In this document: positions 33,074-46,840 of the stretch, piece after piece
How positions within the stretch are numbered: position 1 is the stretch's first letter
Layout of the letters: each line of letters begins with the position of its first letter
Source of the DNA: Alnus glutinosa
Taxonomy: Eukaryota; Streptophyta; Magnoliopsida; Fagales; Betulaceae
Direction: 5' to 3'
NCBI RefSeq assembly: GCF_958979055.1
Contig: NC_084888.1
Span: 34,839,804-34,903,803 of the forward strand
DNA length: 64,000 bases
Position numbers and translations under genes: made by a program
Notes under the pieces: generated by a model
What the model saw: the letters and a program-made list of their open reading frames with translations, nothing else
Databases searched by the model: none
What the model was told of the DNA's origin: nothing

Positions 33074-34128
33074 CTTTCTCTGACTCTCAGTTTTGATTAG
33101 CTGTTGTTAGCAGCGTGATCGATTGCATGCATAAATGTGGATATTTATGGATTTTTTCTGATAGATTTAGTTTTTGGGCTTAAATTTTGATTTTTTTTTT
33201 TTTTAACGTTCTATGATGAAAACATGTTGGATCTAAATGAAAGCATGGAGGAAGGGATGGGCATTGTGTTAATCGTTGTCAATCTTTGTGCCTATGAGAA
33301 AACTATAAAATGAAAATGGTAGGAAAGTTTTCTAAAATGAAAACAAGAACAAAGAACAATGAATAACACAATGCTGTCTAACAAGGTTTGTCTTACATGA
33401 CAATTGTAACTGTGTCTGAATTAAGGAAAAGAATAAAATTTTGGTACCCTTTATAGATCTTTGTCTGTTTAATCTTTTTCCATTGTCTCGTTGAATGCAT
33501 TTTTTTTTTCTTTGTTGGTGTCTCACTTAAGCTTTTTATTGTGAAGTGTTTGATCCATTTTGTTGTTGCTTTGGAAGAAAAAAATTGTGATTGTTGATTG
33601 CAATGCGATGGGGTTACATATATTTGGAAATTGCTATTTCTTTGATATCTTTTTGTGAGGGTTTATTTTTTCGGGTGACATCCTTTTCCCTCCTGTTGAT
33701 TTGATAGCCGTGGAGAGATTGTTCAAAGAACTATGTAATACTTTGTTATTGTCCTGCTTAGTTTCATACTATAATGTCCAATCCATGGTAACGCATTTGC
33801 AGTACGACTATATTTTAGTATCTAACTTTCTGTTACATTGGTTGGTTTTATGTGTCTTTTCTTGTGGACTAACGGAAAATGTTTTCTCAATCAAATTGCC
33901 TAAATACTATCGAACTTTGTGTTCTTGTGTCCATACTATAATGTCCAATCCATGGTAATGTGTTATGTCTCAATTGCATTGTTTTATCTGTATGATGTTC
34001 TAGCCGATAGATGCAAGATAAGGTGAAAAAAGAAAAGGAAGGGAGCTCCTTTATTGGATTCTTGTTTTGGTTGATGAATATTGTGCACTTTTCGGACTGA
34101 CCATAGTTTATCCAGCAGGTTGTAGAAG

Positions 34129-35965
<1,837 letters not shown>

Positions 35966-36147
35966 ACGTTCGAGAAATAGGATCTTTGAAGAAACAAAAC
36001 AGGAAGAAGTGCAGCTTGCAACCCTTTCGATCCACTTTGTTATCCTTTGATGTAATATTCTCATGTGGGAGTGGTGAGTTTTTGAGAAGGCGGGGGAGTT
36101 GATTTGAAAATTCGTCCATTTCTTTCATTTATTATATATTTTCTGAA

Positions 36148-36181
<34 letters not shown>

Positions 36182-36578
36182 TTTAGCACCGAGGGGGTAT
36201 TTTTGAAATATTATATATGTTTATTACTGCTATTTAGGATCCTCTTTTTGATGATATGATCGTTGGCTCTCCCTTATTCCACTTGGCCAAATGACAATTG
36301 GGTCAAATGAACACAGATCTATCGCATATGATTCTCACATCGAATTTTTGCTAACCCGTTTAGAGAGAGAAACAGAAGATGTTTTAGCTAACTAGCCTAA
36401 CATCTTCGAGGAGGTTTTTGGCAACATTTTTGTCGCTCTAACTTGTACATACTCTCACACCAAGCATCAAAAGACAATTGGGTCTTCTAAAAGAGCTGCT
36501 GCATAACGGTAAAAACAGAGGACACTTAAAACTAGTTGACGTCCTACGGCCGTATTAAAGCAACTTTCATCCAAGTTC
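35966..36578. other. Actin and ENTH convergent 3' flanks
   Basis: These are the 3' UTR regions of two converging genes. A poly-T run of about 28 bp lies at 36150-36177. No further gene is seen. Confidence 0.6.
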
Positions 36579-37632
36579 TTACTCATTGGTAGATAGCAGC
36601 GACGCTACAGTCTGATTTGCATTGTTACAAAATGGATGATCTTCTCCGGCATATCCATCTCGGAGACCTTGCCCGGAGCCTGAATCATTTTCCGGTTCTT
36701 TTGGCACTGAGTTGAGATCCTGATGAGTTTGTCGTGCTCTTCTAGTCCCTTCCTTGATCGAGGAATTTTCTTTATAGAGAGAATTACATCTCTCATATAT
36801 TTCGAAACACGAGTTTTTCAAGGTTGCTTCTGTTGAAGAGGACCAGAGACCGAAGCTCCCAAACCCTTGAATCCCATGTGTTAGCTTTCGAGCTCTACCC
36901 CTCTCTTCCTTGAGAAATGGCTCGCTGTCGAGAAGCTTCAACACCCTCTCAGATAAGCTCCTCACTCTCAAGCCCCAGTTGAAACTGCACGTAAAACAAA
37001 CAAATATTGGACAATGATGACAGTGAAAGGACACGAATAGAGAGATCTAAGCATGAAGGCCAACCCTCTCTCGTCGATATACTGAAAGCTTCCAATCTCC
37101 TTGATAACATCTTTATCGCACCGAAACTCATCAGCAACTCTCCGTGGTCCATGGGTTAGAAGGTGTTCCAACAGAATTAGAGCATTGTAAGAAACCCGCC
37201 AGTTCTTTCTATCAAATTTCAACAACCTGAATTTGTATTCACAGCCACGGATGATGAGGCCAATTAAAGAAAGGGTCAATCAAATCAAACAAGAAGAAAC
37301 TTAAAGAGACCTTTTGTGTAGAATCTCCATAATTCTCCAATAATCATCGACTTCAAAGGCAGCCCGAGATATTTCTCCCATCGCACGTGTGTCCTGTGGC
37401 CATGCATGTCCATTTGTGGCTTCCTCTGTCATTCTATGAATCCCACCCACAAGAATTAACCCATATCAGAAACAAATCCAAAACTCCCATATATATGAAC
37501 TGTTTCGAGAGAAAAAGTGACTTACAGTTCTGCAGGTGTGACATCCGTCAGAGCCAATCGGGCAGTTTTTACCTTCTCTGTGAAGTACAAGGAAGCTTGC
37601 CTCTTGAATCCATGGAAAAAAACACTGCCCAT
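36579..37632 (-). CDS. ENTH-domain clathrin-adaptor-like protein (4 exons, 265 aa)
   Basis: The CDS is complement(join(36579..36984, 37065..37226, 37311..37433, 37526..37632)). Sizes 107, 123, 162 and 406 nt keep phase throughout and give 265 residues. The first three exons and the start of exon 4 encode an ENTH domain: KVKTARLALTDVTPAE, then LMTEEATNGHAWPQDTR, FEVDDYWRIMEILHKR, NWRVSYNALILLEHLLTHGP and FQYIDERGFNWGLRVR, ending with ERARKLTHGIQGFGSF-like residues. ENTH domains bind phosphoinositides and help bud clathrin-coated vesicles. The tail after about residue 170 is Ser/Glu/Asn-rich, without long epsin repeats, so this is the short plant ENTH/VHS-family type and not a full epsin. All introns are short (78-92 bp). 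Confidence 0.9.
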
Positions 37633-39833
37633 GTTGCTGTTGTTGAATGGGAAAATCCAACAAGCCTCTGAGTTAATTAGGGAAATGGTGATAAATTAAA
37701 AACTCATGACACAGGTTCTTTTGGAAGCATTATCAACGTACGTAAGAACTGCAACCACTCCATTGTTTACTGCAATAAACTCCCAACTGTTCTCGATCTG
37801 AAGGTGGATTTGCATATGTAATGAGATGAAGAATGGGCCACATGTACGAAAAGATGTGTCCCACTTTCAATTGGAATTATATGAAAAGATGAGAGATGGT
37901 GGCCATTGACATGGAAATTTCCAAGTGAAGTTTGGTTGCTTTAGTCCTCTTATCCACTTTCCAATTAATGAAGGAATGGCTTCAAAAACTAGTTGCCATC
38001 AAAATATTGCAATTCTGACAAAAAAAAAGGTGGCTGTATGATGCAATCCTAAGTCTTATGTCTAGAAAGAATAGGTTAGGTATGGTCGTTGTCTACCTAC
38101 TTAAAATTCACAATTTGTACTATTTCTTAACATGGAGGTAACTTGTGACAGTGATGGAGCGACATCGTTTGGCATTGCCAATTAGATTGTTTCTAGAAAT
38201 GATTGAGATTTCTTATTATTAAGTTGTCCAATCTTTATGATAGCTAAGAAAGGGGAGTTGCAAGCCGATTCTCTTAAACCTTTCGAATTATTGTGAAGAG
38301 TAATGCTACAAATAATATTTTTATTCTATTTTGCTTATGTGGTAGTGACAATTAACTTTTAGATCAATCGATGTTAAAAAATAAAATATCAAAAGGTTGA
38401 TTGACACTACCACATCAGCAAAATGAAATAAAAGTTTAATTTTTAGAATTACTCTTTCTATGAAATTTAAAATGCCTAATAACAAAAATTCCTCTCCAAG
38501 TAAAGCTCTTACCCCCATAAGCCAACTTCCACTCTTAAGTAAAGTTGTCTGCAAGAGGATTCCTCCTCCCTTTTCATGTCATTTTGAATAAAGGATTTCT
38601 TTCCTCTTAGGATGAGAAGCTCACTTTTTTCTTTGGAGTTTTTTTTCTAAATCCATCTGCCTCTTGTGAGGCCTTATAAATCGCCTCAGGCGATCTATCC
38701 ACTTTCCTCTCAAAATCGTCTTAAATGATCTATCCTTCAAGAGGTACATTAGGTGGTTGTATTACCTATATACGAGTCAACTGATCTATCCATTTTTCTC
38801 TCAAAATCGACTTAGACGATCTACCATTCAAGAGGTACTAGATGGTTGTATTACCTAGGTACGAGGTAATATTATCTCTAGTTAAAGTGAGCCAAGTCAA
38901 TCTTCAAAAATACCAGAACAATTTTTGCCATAGAAATAGAAAGTAGGTTTTCTAAATTGGATCGGAATCATTTGTTATTAAGTAGCCCGATTACAGAAAT
39001 TTGGTCAATCTTAGATAGGGCATTACGAAGCTCACTTGTCCCAGGCAAATAAGCTTAGGACAAGTAGGTCCCACAACCCTCTCTATTAGATTGTCCAAAT
39101 TTTTGTGTAACTCAGACATTAATAACAGAAAATCTTCATCCTACCCGATCATAGAGTGCGAGCTGAGGAGCAAGAAAATGCTAGAATACCATGCCCAAAA
39201 TATTTGAATATACATAAACACAAGCATATACTGATACATTTTGCACTTTCACTTTCACTTTCTTAGTTAATTAGTTCACATTATTGTTAAGTACAAGGGG
39301 ACAATTAGTAGACTGGATCATAGCTTGAAGGCGGTCGGTATTCGGTAGTTTGTGCTGTTATCAGTTGGATCACAGGTTCAAGAATTTGTGCCTAACATGT
39401 ATTCAATATCCCAGTGCAGTCACTAGCATTTACTATTATTGCAGTGAAGCAAACATCTAACATGTGCTCCATTTTTTTGGTAAATGTCCTACATAATTCA
39501 ATCATTTATTTCTTGTGAAGATCATGTCAGAATCTGAATTTCGTCAGAAAACATGTACGAACAAAGAGAGATGGGGGAGCAAAAGAAAAAAGAAAAAAGC
39601 AGTACCCCCAAATAATTTCACATGCTGAAACCCCAAGGAAAGATCATGGTCATGGCTTGCATAAACAAGCTCCAAAAACTCCAAAATTTTCCTAATACAA
39701 ATGCTCTTTAAAGAAAAAAGAAGTGTATACCCTAAAATGCCTAATCAGGTGTGTCACTTTTCTTTCTCTGGTATTGCACTAGATCGAGAGAAGCCAGGAA
39801 GACAACAATGCTCTTCCAGATGAACTCCGACAC
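37633..39833. other. Intergenic region between ENTH gene and ALG5
   Basis: The first 250 bp are probably the ENTH promoter. At about 38293-38455 there is a MITE-like stretch ('gagtaatgctacaaa' to 'tttagaattactc', with internal 'ttaacttttagatcaatcgatgtt'). At 38690-38875 lies a tandem pair. The rest shows no gene. Confidence 0.5.
38690..38875. repeat. Tandem pair, about 90-bp unit
   Basis: 'gatctatcca' followed by 'ctctcaaaatcg', 'tcaagaggtac' and 'ggttgtattacctatatacgag' occurs twice in a row with small differences. Confidence 0.7.
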
Positions 39834-42800
39834 TCAAGTACAAATTGTCCACATTCGGGTTCGATATCCCACAGACATGAGGGCAAGCTCCCAAAGCATA
39901 TTTGGTATGCTCAAAAGATTCACCTTGGATCCAGGAATTTCAGACCAGTTGACAGATATCTCGATCATTGGGATGCCAAACCACTTGCATAGAAACACCA
40001 ACTCAACATCAAAACACCACCTGCAAAAAGTCCATAATGCAAGTCAGTTCCCTCAACATGTTCAACACATAAAAAGAACAGAGACAAATTAGGCAACAGA
40101 AGGATAACGTGGAAGAGGTAAAAGAATCCTCTATTATATTCAATGAGAAGAGCAACCATGGTCTCAATGCAAAATGTCCTCGAAGAAAATTGCATATAAA
40201 TGCAGTTACCTCTTTAAACGGACGTTTTTGAAAAGCTTCCTTGCAGCAGCCCTAGTAAACATCTTGAAACCACACTGATGCAGTGATGAGACGACATCAG
40301 GATAAAAATTGAAGTGCATTTACCCAAGAAAGAGCTTCTTCATTGGTAAGCATAAATCAAGTTCTGGACTTCCATACTAGTACCAATTGGAGGTCAATTA
40401 ATTACCAAAAAATGAGACAGAAATACCTGTGTGTCACGAATTCCAGGACCTGCAGCCAAGAGGACCACAAGATGGAAACCCTTCATCAAATAGTTGCGGT
40501 ACCATTTCCTCTGTGGCATATAAGTGAAATGGTTCAACAAAGCAGAATATAAAACAAACTTGCCAAAGAAACGAAGTATAAAACATATTAAGTGGGCAGC
40601 ATTAGAAGACTGAACTGTAGCCAGAGCTTTCTCCTCAAGATGAGCACGAGAACCAAATGCAGCCACTGGGATATCAGATATCCTAAAACTAGAATTGCTA
40701 GCTGCTGAATCTCCAGGCTGAGACTCCTTTCTGGCAAAAGCATGGATCTGGCAGGCATAAGATCAGTATAAAATTATGGATGATACAAACCTGATTTTCA
40801 AGTTTCTCTAGTATAAAATCTTATCCAAAAAAAAAGTTTTCTCTAGTACAAAATGATGGACGATAGAAACCTGATTTTCAAGTTTCTCTAGGTCATCAAC
40901 CTTGGTTGCTCCATCAGCATCCAGCATTAGAAGCAGTTCACCACGTGAATGAAGCATGCCCTGTTTTACAATGCTTTCACAGAGGTAAAGAGCTTCAATC
41001 AATTGCCGTCATACAAAGGGGATAAAAAAAAAAAACAGAACCTTCAACAACATCAGAACATGTCCACAAGAGATGGTTCGAATTAGACTCACTTTTCTGA
41101 TAGCTTCTCCCTTGCCATGATTTCTACCAAGAAGTATAACTCTCACATTGTCTACAGTGTATTTCCTTACAAAGTCAAAAGCTACTCTTTTTGTCCCATC
41201 AGCACTTCCATCATCAACAATCACCACCTGTTAAAAATTCATCCATTTGGAATTAAAGGAGTAGCAGAAAATAGTAGTGAAAACTTGAGCTAGCAAAACA
41301 CCTTGCAAAATTTTCTTGGAAGGATAGAGAAAAAGGTATAAAGTAAAATAATGAAATGGCTGAGAATTAAAAGAAGAAAACCAGCTTTCTTTTAAAATGA
41401 AAGCTTGTTTATATTAAAAGGCGGGACTACAGACATGAAGGAGGATTCTCCTCCCAAGGCAATGCCAACACAAGCACACAGAAGGCAGTACCTAGAGACT
41501 AAGAACAAGGCAAAAACCAAAGAGAGCAGAAGAACAATCAGCAATTAAATGTAGATGCCTCTAATGACCAATGGCACAAGCAAGGAGGGCGGGTCGATTG
41601 AAGGTAATATTCATGAAGTGAGAGTTCAAAATTACAGTAAATGGTTTGCTCAATTAAACGTGCTAAGGAAGATTAGTTAGTATATACTGAGCACGGTTCA
41701 AACTACCTTCAACGCCTTTTTTTTGGGTAACTTCAAATGTCTTGTCACTAGAGAGCTTTACATAATGGATCCACAAAAACAATCAATTACCTTATGATCA
41801 AGCACGAGATCCCATCTTTTGCAAATATTACTGAGCCCAAATGGGAAAACTAATCTACCATCTGCTTGTATGGGGGAGCCTCACCATTAATATCCATTAC
41901 ATCGTTAAGGCAAAGAGCTAGAAAGACAAGCATCCCAATTTGAATTTCATTTAATAGAACATGAATATGACAATGGATACTATCTGAGGGTTGCAATCAT
42001 GATATAATATCCCTCATGGCCATCATAACTAACTCAGATGATCCTGAAAATGAAAGGAATGAAATGATACCTCGTAAGAAAATGACTTATCCTTTGCTGC
42101 ACGTTGTTGAAGATAACTACAAAGTAAAGACATAAGCATCACTATAACTCAATAAGAAACACTCTTAGCAGTAGCCATCAACATAAATTACTTAATTACT
42201 GACTCTTAGTAACTAGGAACACCATTCTACAAACGTCAGCCTTCATTATGTATTATTACACAACAAGAATTAGTTATACAGCAGATTAAACAGAAATGTT
42301 GAGAAATGTTCTTTGTCTGCCACTAATGAGAGTGCATGGAGGCGTAGATCCATATATTAGTCTAGGTGCCACATCTCAACTGGTTTGCAATCAAGCTCTA
42401 AAATCTCAGTCCCTCCCTTCCCTTCAAAATGATAAATATAGAATTCACAGAGCTGATAAAGAAAAAGATGCTATGATAGTAGGGACTTTTTCAGGTTGTC
42501 ATGCTTAGCTACACAGTACACCAAAAACACATAGCTTATCAAAGAAAAAGTAGCGTGCAATTAATTGTGCTCAAACTTACTTCATAGTTTCCTGAAGAGC
42601 TCCAGGAAGTCTATGTTCTTCATTGAATGCAGGGATTATTAAAGATATATACTTCTCTGCTGGATCAGAAATATGAGGGCAAGGAACCTAGAAATAATAA
42701 AAAAAAAAAAAAAAAAAAAAATCATTCCAGAAACATCAGAATCACGCCAAAACCACTACCAACACAACATTGTAAAGGGAATAAATTTATCAAAATAATG

Positions 42801-43837
42801 CTACCAAGAGAATTATTATAATTCTTTGCAGACACTTTTTAAGTCCAGATATTGCTGAGAACACTATATTCTGTTCTTAGACACAACAACAATGTCAACT
42901 TGACATCAGAAGTCTATAATTCTGCTAAACCTTTATATGCTTGGGAAAACACAATCCGATAGTAAGCAGATTGTGCTAGGGTTTTATCATCTAATCTTCT
43001 CCGAGGGGATAGCTTCTCTTTCCATAAAATGCACCACCTAGGACCTTTTACCTCAACGACCATACTGAAAGAGAATAATGAATGGTTTGACTTAACTAGG
43101 GCTTGGAAATGGTGACATAGATTCTTTGAAGAACTGAACCGACCTTGCTATTCAGTTAGAGAACTACATTTCAGTTAGCCCACATACATTTTGCCGTTAG
43201 CTATGCATTTGAATTGCTACATTTTAGTTTCCAATGTGTTTGGAACTTATGCATCTTAAAATTCCTTGAACACCGAATTGAATCCATAATTCGTTCCTAG
43301 AACTTTTTTCACATTCCATTAACTACGTCCATTTGTATGTCCTCAACAAAGATCACAGTCGATTGCTTCAGATAATTTCTATTCAAATTCACGACACGAA
43401 CGAATTTCAATACCACAGAGTAACAGGAAATTAAATCTCTAGGAATTTCAAACCCATTTCTTTGATTAACCAAAAAAAGGGCGACGAATCCCTATAACTC
43501 CTAAAAATCCTAATCGAAGCTAAAAATGCATGTATTTGTATGTATATACGTGTAAGTGCAATGTAGATTTACCTGTTTTAATGAATTAGGGTCCTCGAAG
43601 ATCGCGGGAGCTTCGACGTGCCTACCGAAGGATTAAATCAAATATCAAACAAAATAAATTGAACATTCTATTTGAAAGGCAGAGATTGTGAATACTAGGA
43701 ATTTGATGGGGGGTTGGAAATTACGTGTGGTTGTGCCTTCTCCGAGAAGCTTCGAAGAAGATTGCAGAAACTAAGCCAAAGAGTGCGATCAGAATGAGGG
43801 TGAGCAAGAGCTCCACCATCGTCCACAGAAACCCCAT
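39834..43837 (-). CDS. ALG5: Dolichyl-phosphate beta-glucosyltransferase ALG5 (10 exons, 335 aa)
   Basis: The CDS is complement(join(39834..40020, 40210..40274, 40427..40510, 40616..40747, 40871..40960, 41093..41227, 42071..42116, 42581..42687, 43573..43621, 43725..43837)). Ten exons sum to 1,008 nt with all phases consistent. The enzyme moves glucose from UDP-glucose to dolichyl phosphate at the ER membrane, making the donor for the last glucoses of the N-glycan precursor. Residues about 7-28 are a membrane anchor. The family-2 glycosyltransferase fold shows YISLIIPAFNEE, VVIVDDGSADG (D110, D111), GRNHGKGEAIRKG and the DAD metal motif at 164-166 (LMLDADGATK). FGSRAHLEEKA, LAAGPGIRDTQCGFKMFTR and VNWSEIPGSK follow. 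The AG|GC-looking start of exon 6 is a normal acceptor (aacag|ggc). Introns 3 to 5 hold AT-rich and repeat-like DNA. Confidence 0.96.
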
Positions 43838-43957
43838 TTTCGCTTGCAGAGTTTCTGTGCGTATTGGTCAGCGGCTAGTACTCGTAATGAATAGAATGGT
43901 TATGCTCAAACATAAAACAAATGAGCTATATTTTTAATCAAACAACAAATTTCGTAA

Positions 43958-44030
43958 GCCCGTCTAGCTCAGTTGGTAGAGCGCAAGGCTCTTAACCTTG
44001 TGGTCGTGGGTTCGAGCCCCACGGTGGGCG
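43958..44030 (+). tRNA. trnK-CUU: tRNA-Lys (anticodon CUU)
   Basis: This 73-nt cloverleaf has acceptor arm gcccgtc paired with ggtgggc plus discriminator g, A box tagctcagttggtag, anticodon stem caagg/ccttg around loop ctcttaa (anticodon ctt), and B box ggttcgagccc. It has no intron. A T-run that could end pol III transcription begins at about 44068. The gene stands about 120 bp upstream of the ALG5 start, divergent from it. Confidence 0.97.
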
Positions 44031-44214
44031 ATTTATCTTGAAAGAGAATATCAAGTAATCAACTTGCTTTTCTTTTTTTTTTGTTCTCAAACGTTTTACA
44101 ACTTTTACTGGAAAAAATAAAAAATATATATTTTTTGTTTCATTTTCTTACACTTTTTTTTTTTTTAATCTATTTCCGTACAATATAAGTGTAATCTACC
44201 ATTTAATTTATTAG

Positions 44215-44400
44215 ACCACGTGTGAATTCCACGTAAACAATGATGCATATACCTCTCTAGAAACCAATCTTAATAGATTTTTTTTTTTTTTTATTATTAT
44301 TCTTTTATCACTTATCATATATAACATATATAATAGGTGAATCTTTTAAGAGAACTGGCTAAAATTATTAAAATTTTGACAAGTGTCCCTTTTGAGTAAG
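44215..44400. repeat. Direct repeat, first copy (partner at 45925-46095)
   Basis: 'catatacctctctagaaaccaatcttaatagatt' (in two pieces), a poly-T run, 'cttttatcacttatcatat' and 'gaatcttttaagagaa' occur in the same order at about 45950-46095. The partner lies on the far side of the GC-rich foldback element. Confidence 0.7.
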
Positions 44401-44479
44401 AAAAATATTTAGTTTCCATTTTTTCATGTCTCTTGTTCATATCCATACAAGAAATAGACAAATCTATCATTGAATATAT

Positions 44480-44835
44480 GAAATTAGGATCCTCTTAAAT
44501 TATTTACCCGAATTTTAGAGAATTTGGACAGGTGATCGTAAGAAATCACTTATGGAACCCACATGTCGCCTAGCTATATTTCAATCAATTGGGGATCACG
44601 CCTTATGAAGTGAATGTCACTAGTTCAAATCCCCCCTCCTCCCCTATTGTGTGGACACATAAAAATTAAAAAAATTAAAAAAAAAAAAAAAAAAAAAAAA
44701 AGAACCCACCTGACCAAATAAAAATTAGGTTACCCAAGCACTAATTTGCTCAAGTAGGTCCTATAAGTAGTCTCTCATAATCACTTGCCGAATTCTCTCA
44801 AATTTGAACAAATAATTTGAGAGGATCCGAATCCA
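44480..44835. mobile_element. MITE-like foldback element split by a SINE
   Basis: The left arm from 44480 (ggatcctcttaaattattt, then gaattttagagaatttgg) is matched by the reverse complement of the right arm ending at about 44830 (ggatcctctcaaattattt, gagagaattcgg). Removing 44568-44701 brings the arms close together. Confidence 0.7.
44568..44701 (+). mobile_element. tRNA-derived SINE nested in the foldback element
   Basis: The sequence has a B-box-like ggtcac/tgtcactagttcaaatccc stretch, a pyrimidine-rich part, 'ttgtgtggacacat' and an A-rich tail of about 30 bp. It is flanked by imperfect repeats gaacccacatgtc (44555-44567) and gaacccacctgac (44702-44714). It resembles the SINE at 46727-46840. 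Confidence 0.6.
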
Positions 44836-44982
44836 AATATGTGAGACCACAATGAAAGATTTACAAAAGAAATAAGAGATGGATGTGTATCATATCTCTT
44901 TGAGTAAAATGTTTGTTTAGTCACTTTTAAGCGGATCCAGCTTCCATGCGGTAGTTTTAAACTACCGTATGGGTGCTGTAGT

Positions 44983-45727
44983 ATACCGTTTTCCACAAAA
45001 CGGTACTGTTTTCCACTTTAAAAAATTTGCAAAATTTTTAATAAATTTAAAAATTATAAAAATAATAATAATTAAAAACAAAAAATATTAAAATCAAAAA
45101 AAGTTTAAGGTGTGGCCGGCCACCCCATTATTGGCCCAGCCACCCACTTGGCAGAACTGGGGTGGACGAACCACCCCAGTCGGCTTTGGGGGTGGTCCGG
45201 CCACCCCCAAAAGGCCAAAAAAAAAAAAGTTAGGGGTTTTAGGGGTGGCCGAACCACCCCCAAGGGCCTGGGGGTGGCTAGCCTTTGGGGGTGATCCGGC
45301 CACCCCCAAAACCTAAACTTTTTTTTTTTTTGGGTGGTTTTTAAGCCTTTTAGGGGTGGCCGGAGCCTGAGGTGGTTTCGACCACCCCATATGACCGATC
45401 GGCCACTCTCAAAACCCAATTTTTTTTTTTTGTTTTTGGTTTCTAGGCCTTTTAGGGGTGGTTTTGACCACCTCATACGGCCGATCTGGCGGTGGTCGAG
45501 CCACCCCAAACCCCTAACTTTTTATTTTTGTTTTGTTTTTTTGACCTTTTGGGGGTGGCTGGACCACCCCCTTGGCCAATAATGGGGTGGTCGGCCGCCC
45601 CCATAAGTTTTTTTTTTCTTTTAATGTTTTTTGTTTTTAATTATTATTATTTTTATAATTTGTAAATTTATTAAAAAATTTGTAAATTTTTTTAAGTGGA
45701 AAACAGTACCGTTTTGTGGAAAATATA
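44983..45727. mobile_element. GC-rich foldback transposon with ggtggcc palindromes
   Basis: The arms at about 44983-45105 and 45605-45727 are inverted repeats of each other: the shared inverted word accgttttccacaaaacgg, then AT-rich DNA with tattaaaaa and aataataataatt. The 500-bp core is a series of short palindromes of the type ggggtggcc...ggccacccc, separated by poly-A or poly-T runs. Frames crossing it (such as 45105-45509 on minus) are simple-sequence translations. It looks like a non-autonomous Mutator- or foldback-like element. Confidence 0.75.
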
Positions 45728-45732
45728 GTCTA

Positions 45733-45820
45733 TATAGATGTCCTAAGGTGGGAGTCTCCTTCCAATGAGGTGTATCAAATTAATTGGAATGCGGCAATTG
45801 ACAAGTTTAGAAAAATGTTT
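45733..45820 (+). pseudogene. LINE RNase H-domain relic, short copy
   Basis: The stretch matches the start of the relic at 46128-46560 ('gtatcaaattaattggaatgcgg', reading VYQINWNAAIDK). This is the opening of the plant LINE RNase H-like domain. It is cut short after about 30 codons. Confidence 0.55.
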
Positions 45821-46127
45821 AGTTTCATTATCTTTCACATGTATATCTTGTTCATTTCGACACAAAATATGTGCAAATCTACCATTTGCATTTGCAAAAG
45901 AAATGTAAGAGAATGTCACCAAACACATCTCGAAAATAAATACAATAATTGAAGCATATACCTCTCTAGAAACCAATCTTAATAGATTTTTTTTTTTTTT
46001 TTCCTTTTATCACTTATCATATCATATATAATAGCTGAATCTTTTAAGAGAATTGGTTAAAATTGCAACAAGTGTCTCTTTTGAGTAAAATGTGTGTTTA
46101 GTTATTTTTAAGCCTTAAGCAAAAAAT

Positions 46128-46560
46128 AGATGCCCCAAGGTGGCAGGCTCCTTCTGGTGGGGTGTATAAAATCAATTGGAATGCGGCAATTAGCAAGTCT
46201 AGAAAAATGATCGATGCGGGCGTAGCTGTTAGAGACGGTGAGGGCAATTCTTTGCAACAATGTGCACCACTAAGAGGTACATCACTGATCCAACAACGAC
46301 GAAGGCCTTTGCAGCTTGGAAGGCAGTGCTCTTTGACAGAGACCTAGCTCTAAGCAATGTCAATCTAGGAAGTGATGCTATGGGGATAGTACAAGCTGCA
46401 TTTTACAAGGAAGACTGATCATGACTGAGGTATGATGATTTGATTGAGGACTCAAAGATTATACTATATAATCTCCAGTCATGGTATATGATGCATGCAA
46501 GAAAAGAAGCAAACATGGCAACACATTTGTTGGCGAAGGCTGCTCCAAACGTCTGCTAAG
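46128..46560 (+). pseudogene. LINE RNase H-like domain relic
   Basis: Across frames it reads PSGGVYKINWNAAISK, AGVAVRDGEGN, an AWKAVLF stretch, SNVNLGSDAMGIVQA, LIEDSKIILYNLQSW and RKEANMATHLLAKAA. That is the order of motifs in the RNase H domain at the 3' end of plant LINE ORF2 and related loci. Frameshifts show it is dead. Confidence 0.75.
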
Positions 46561-46726
46561 AAAATTTGGATGGAAGAGTACTATGCATTCCTTCGTGAAA
46601 TTGTAATCGCTGAAAATGAAGCAAGCATGGATTTAGCATTCATTTTTGACTAAGTAATTATGAAGAACATTACCTATTAAAATTTTTATGAACAATATTG
46701 AAGTTAATTTATTTAATATTATTTAC

Positions 46727-46840
46727 TTTTTTCTTTTTTTTTTTTGACATATTCATACAAGAGGGGGAAGAGGAATTTGAACTAGTGACCTCCGCTTCAT
46801 AAAGCGTAATCTTCAGCCGACTGAACTACTCCTTAGAGAC
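46727..46840 (-). mobile_element. tRNA-derived SINE with target-site duplication
   Basis: The minus strand shows an A-box-like gtagttcagtcgg, 'cgctttatgaagcgg', a B-box-like ggtcactagttcaaattcc, 'cttgtatgaatatgtc' and an A-rich tail. It is flanked by tatttaatattatttac (46710-46726) and tatttaatactatttac (46841-46857), 16 of 17 matching. Confidence 0.85.

Noticed and set aside
37387-37671. 94-codon plus frame
   Set aside because: It is antisense to exons 1 and 2 of the ENTH gene.
45105-45509. 134-codon minus frame rich in Gly, Trp and Pro
   Set aside because: It is the translation of the ggtggcc palindromic core of a foldback transposon.
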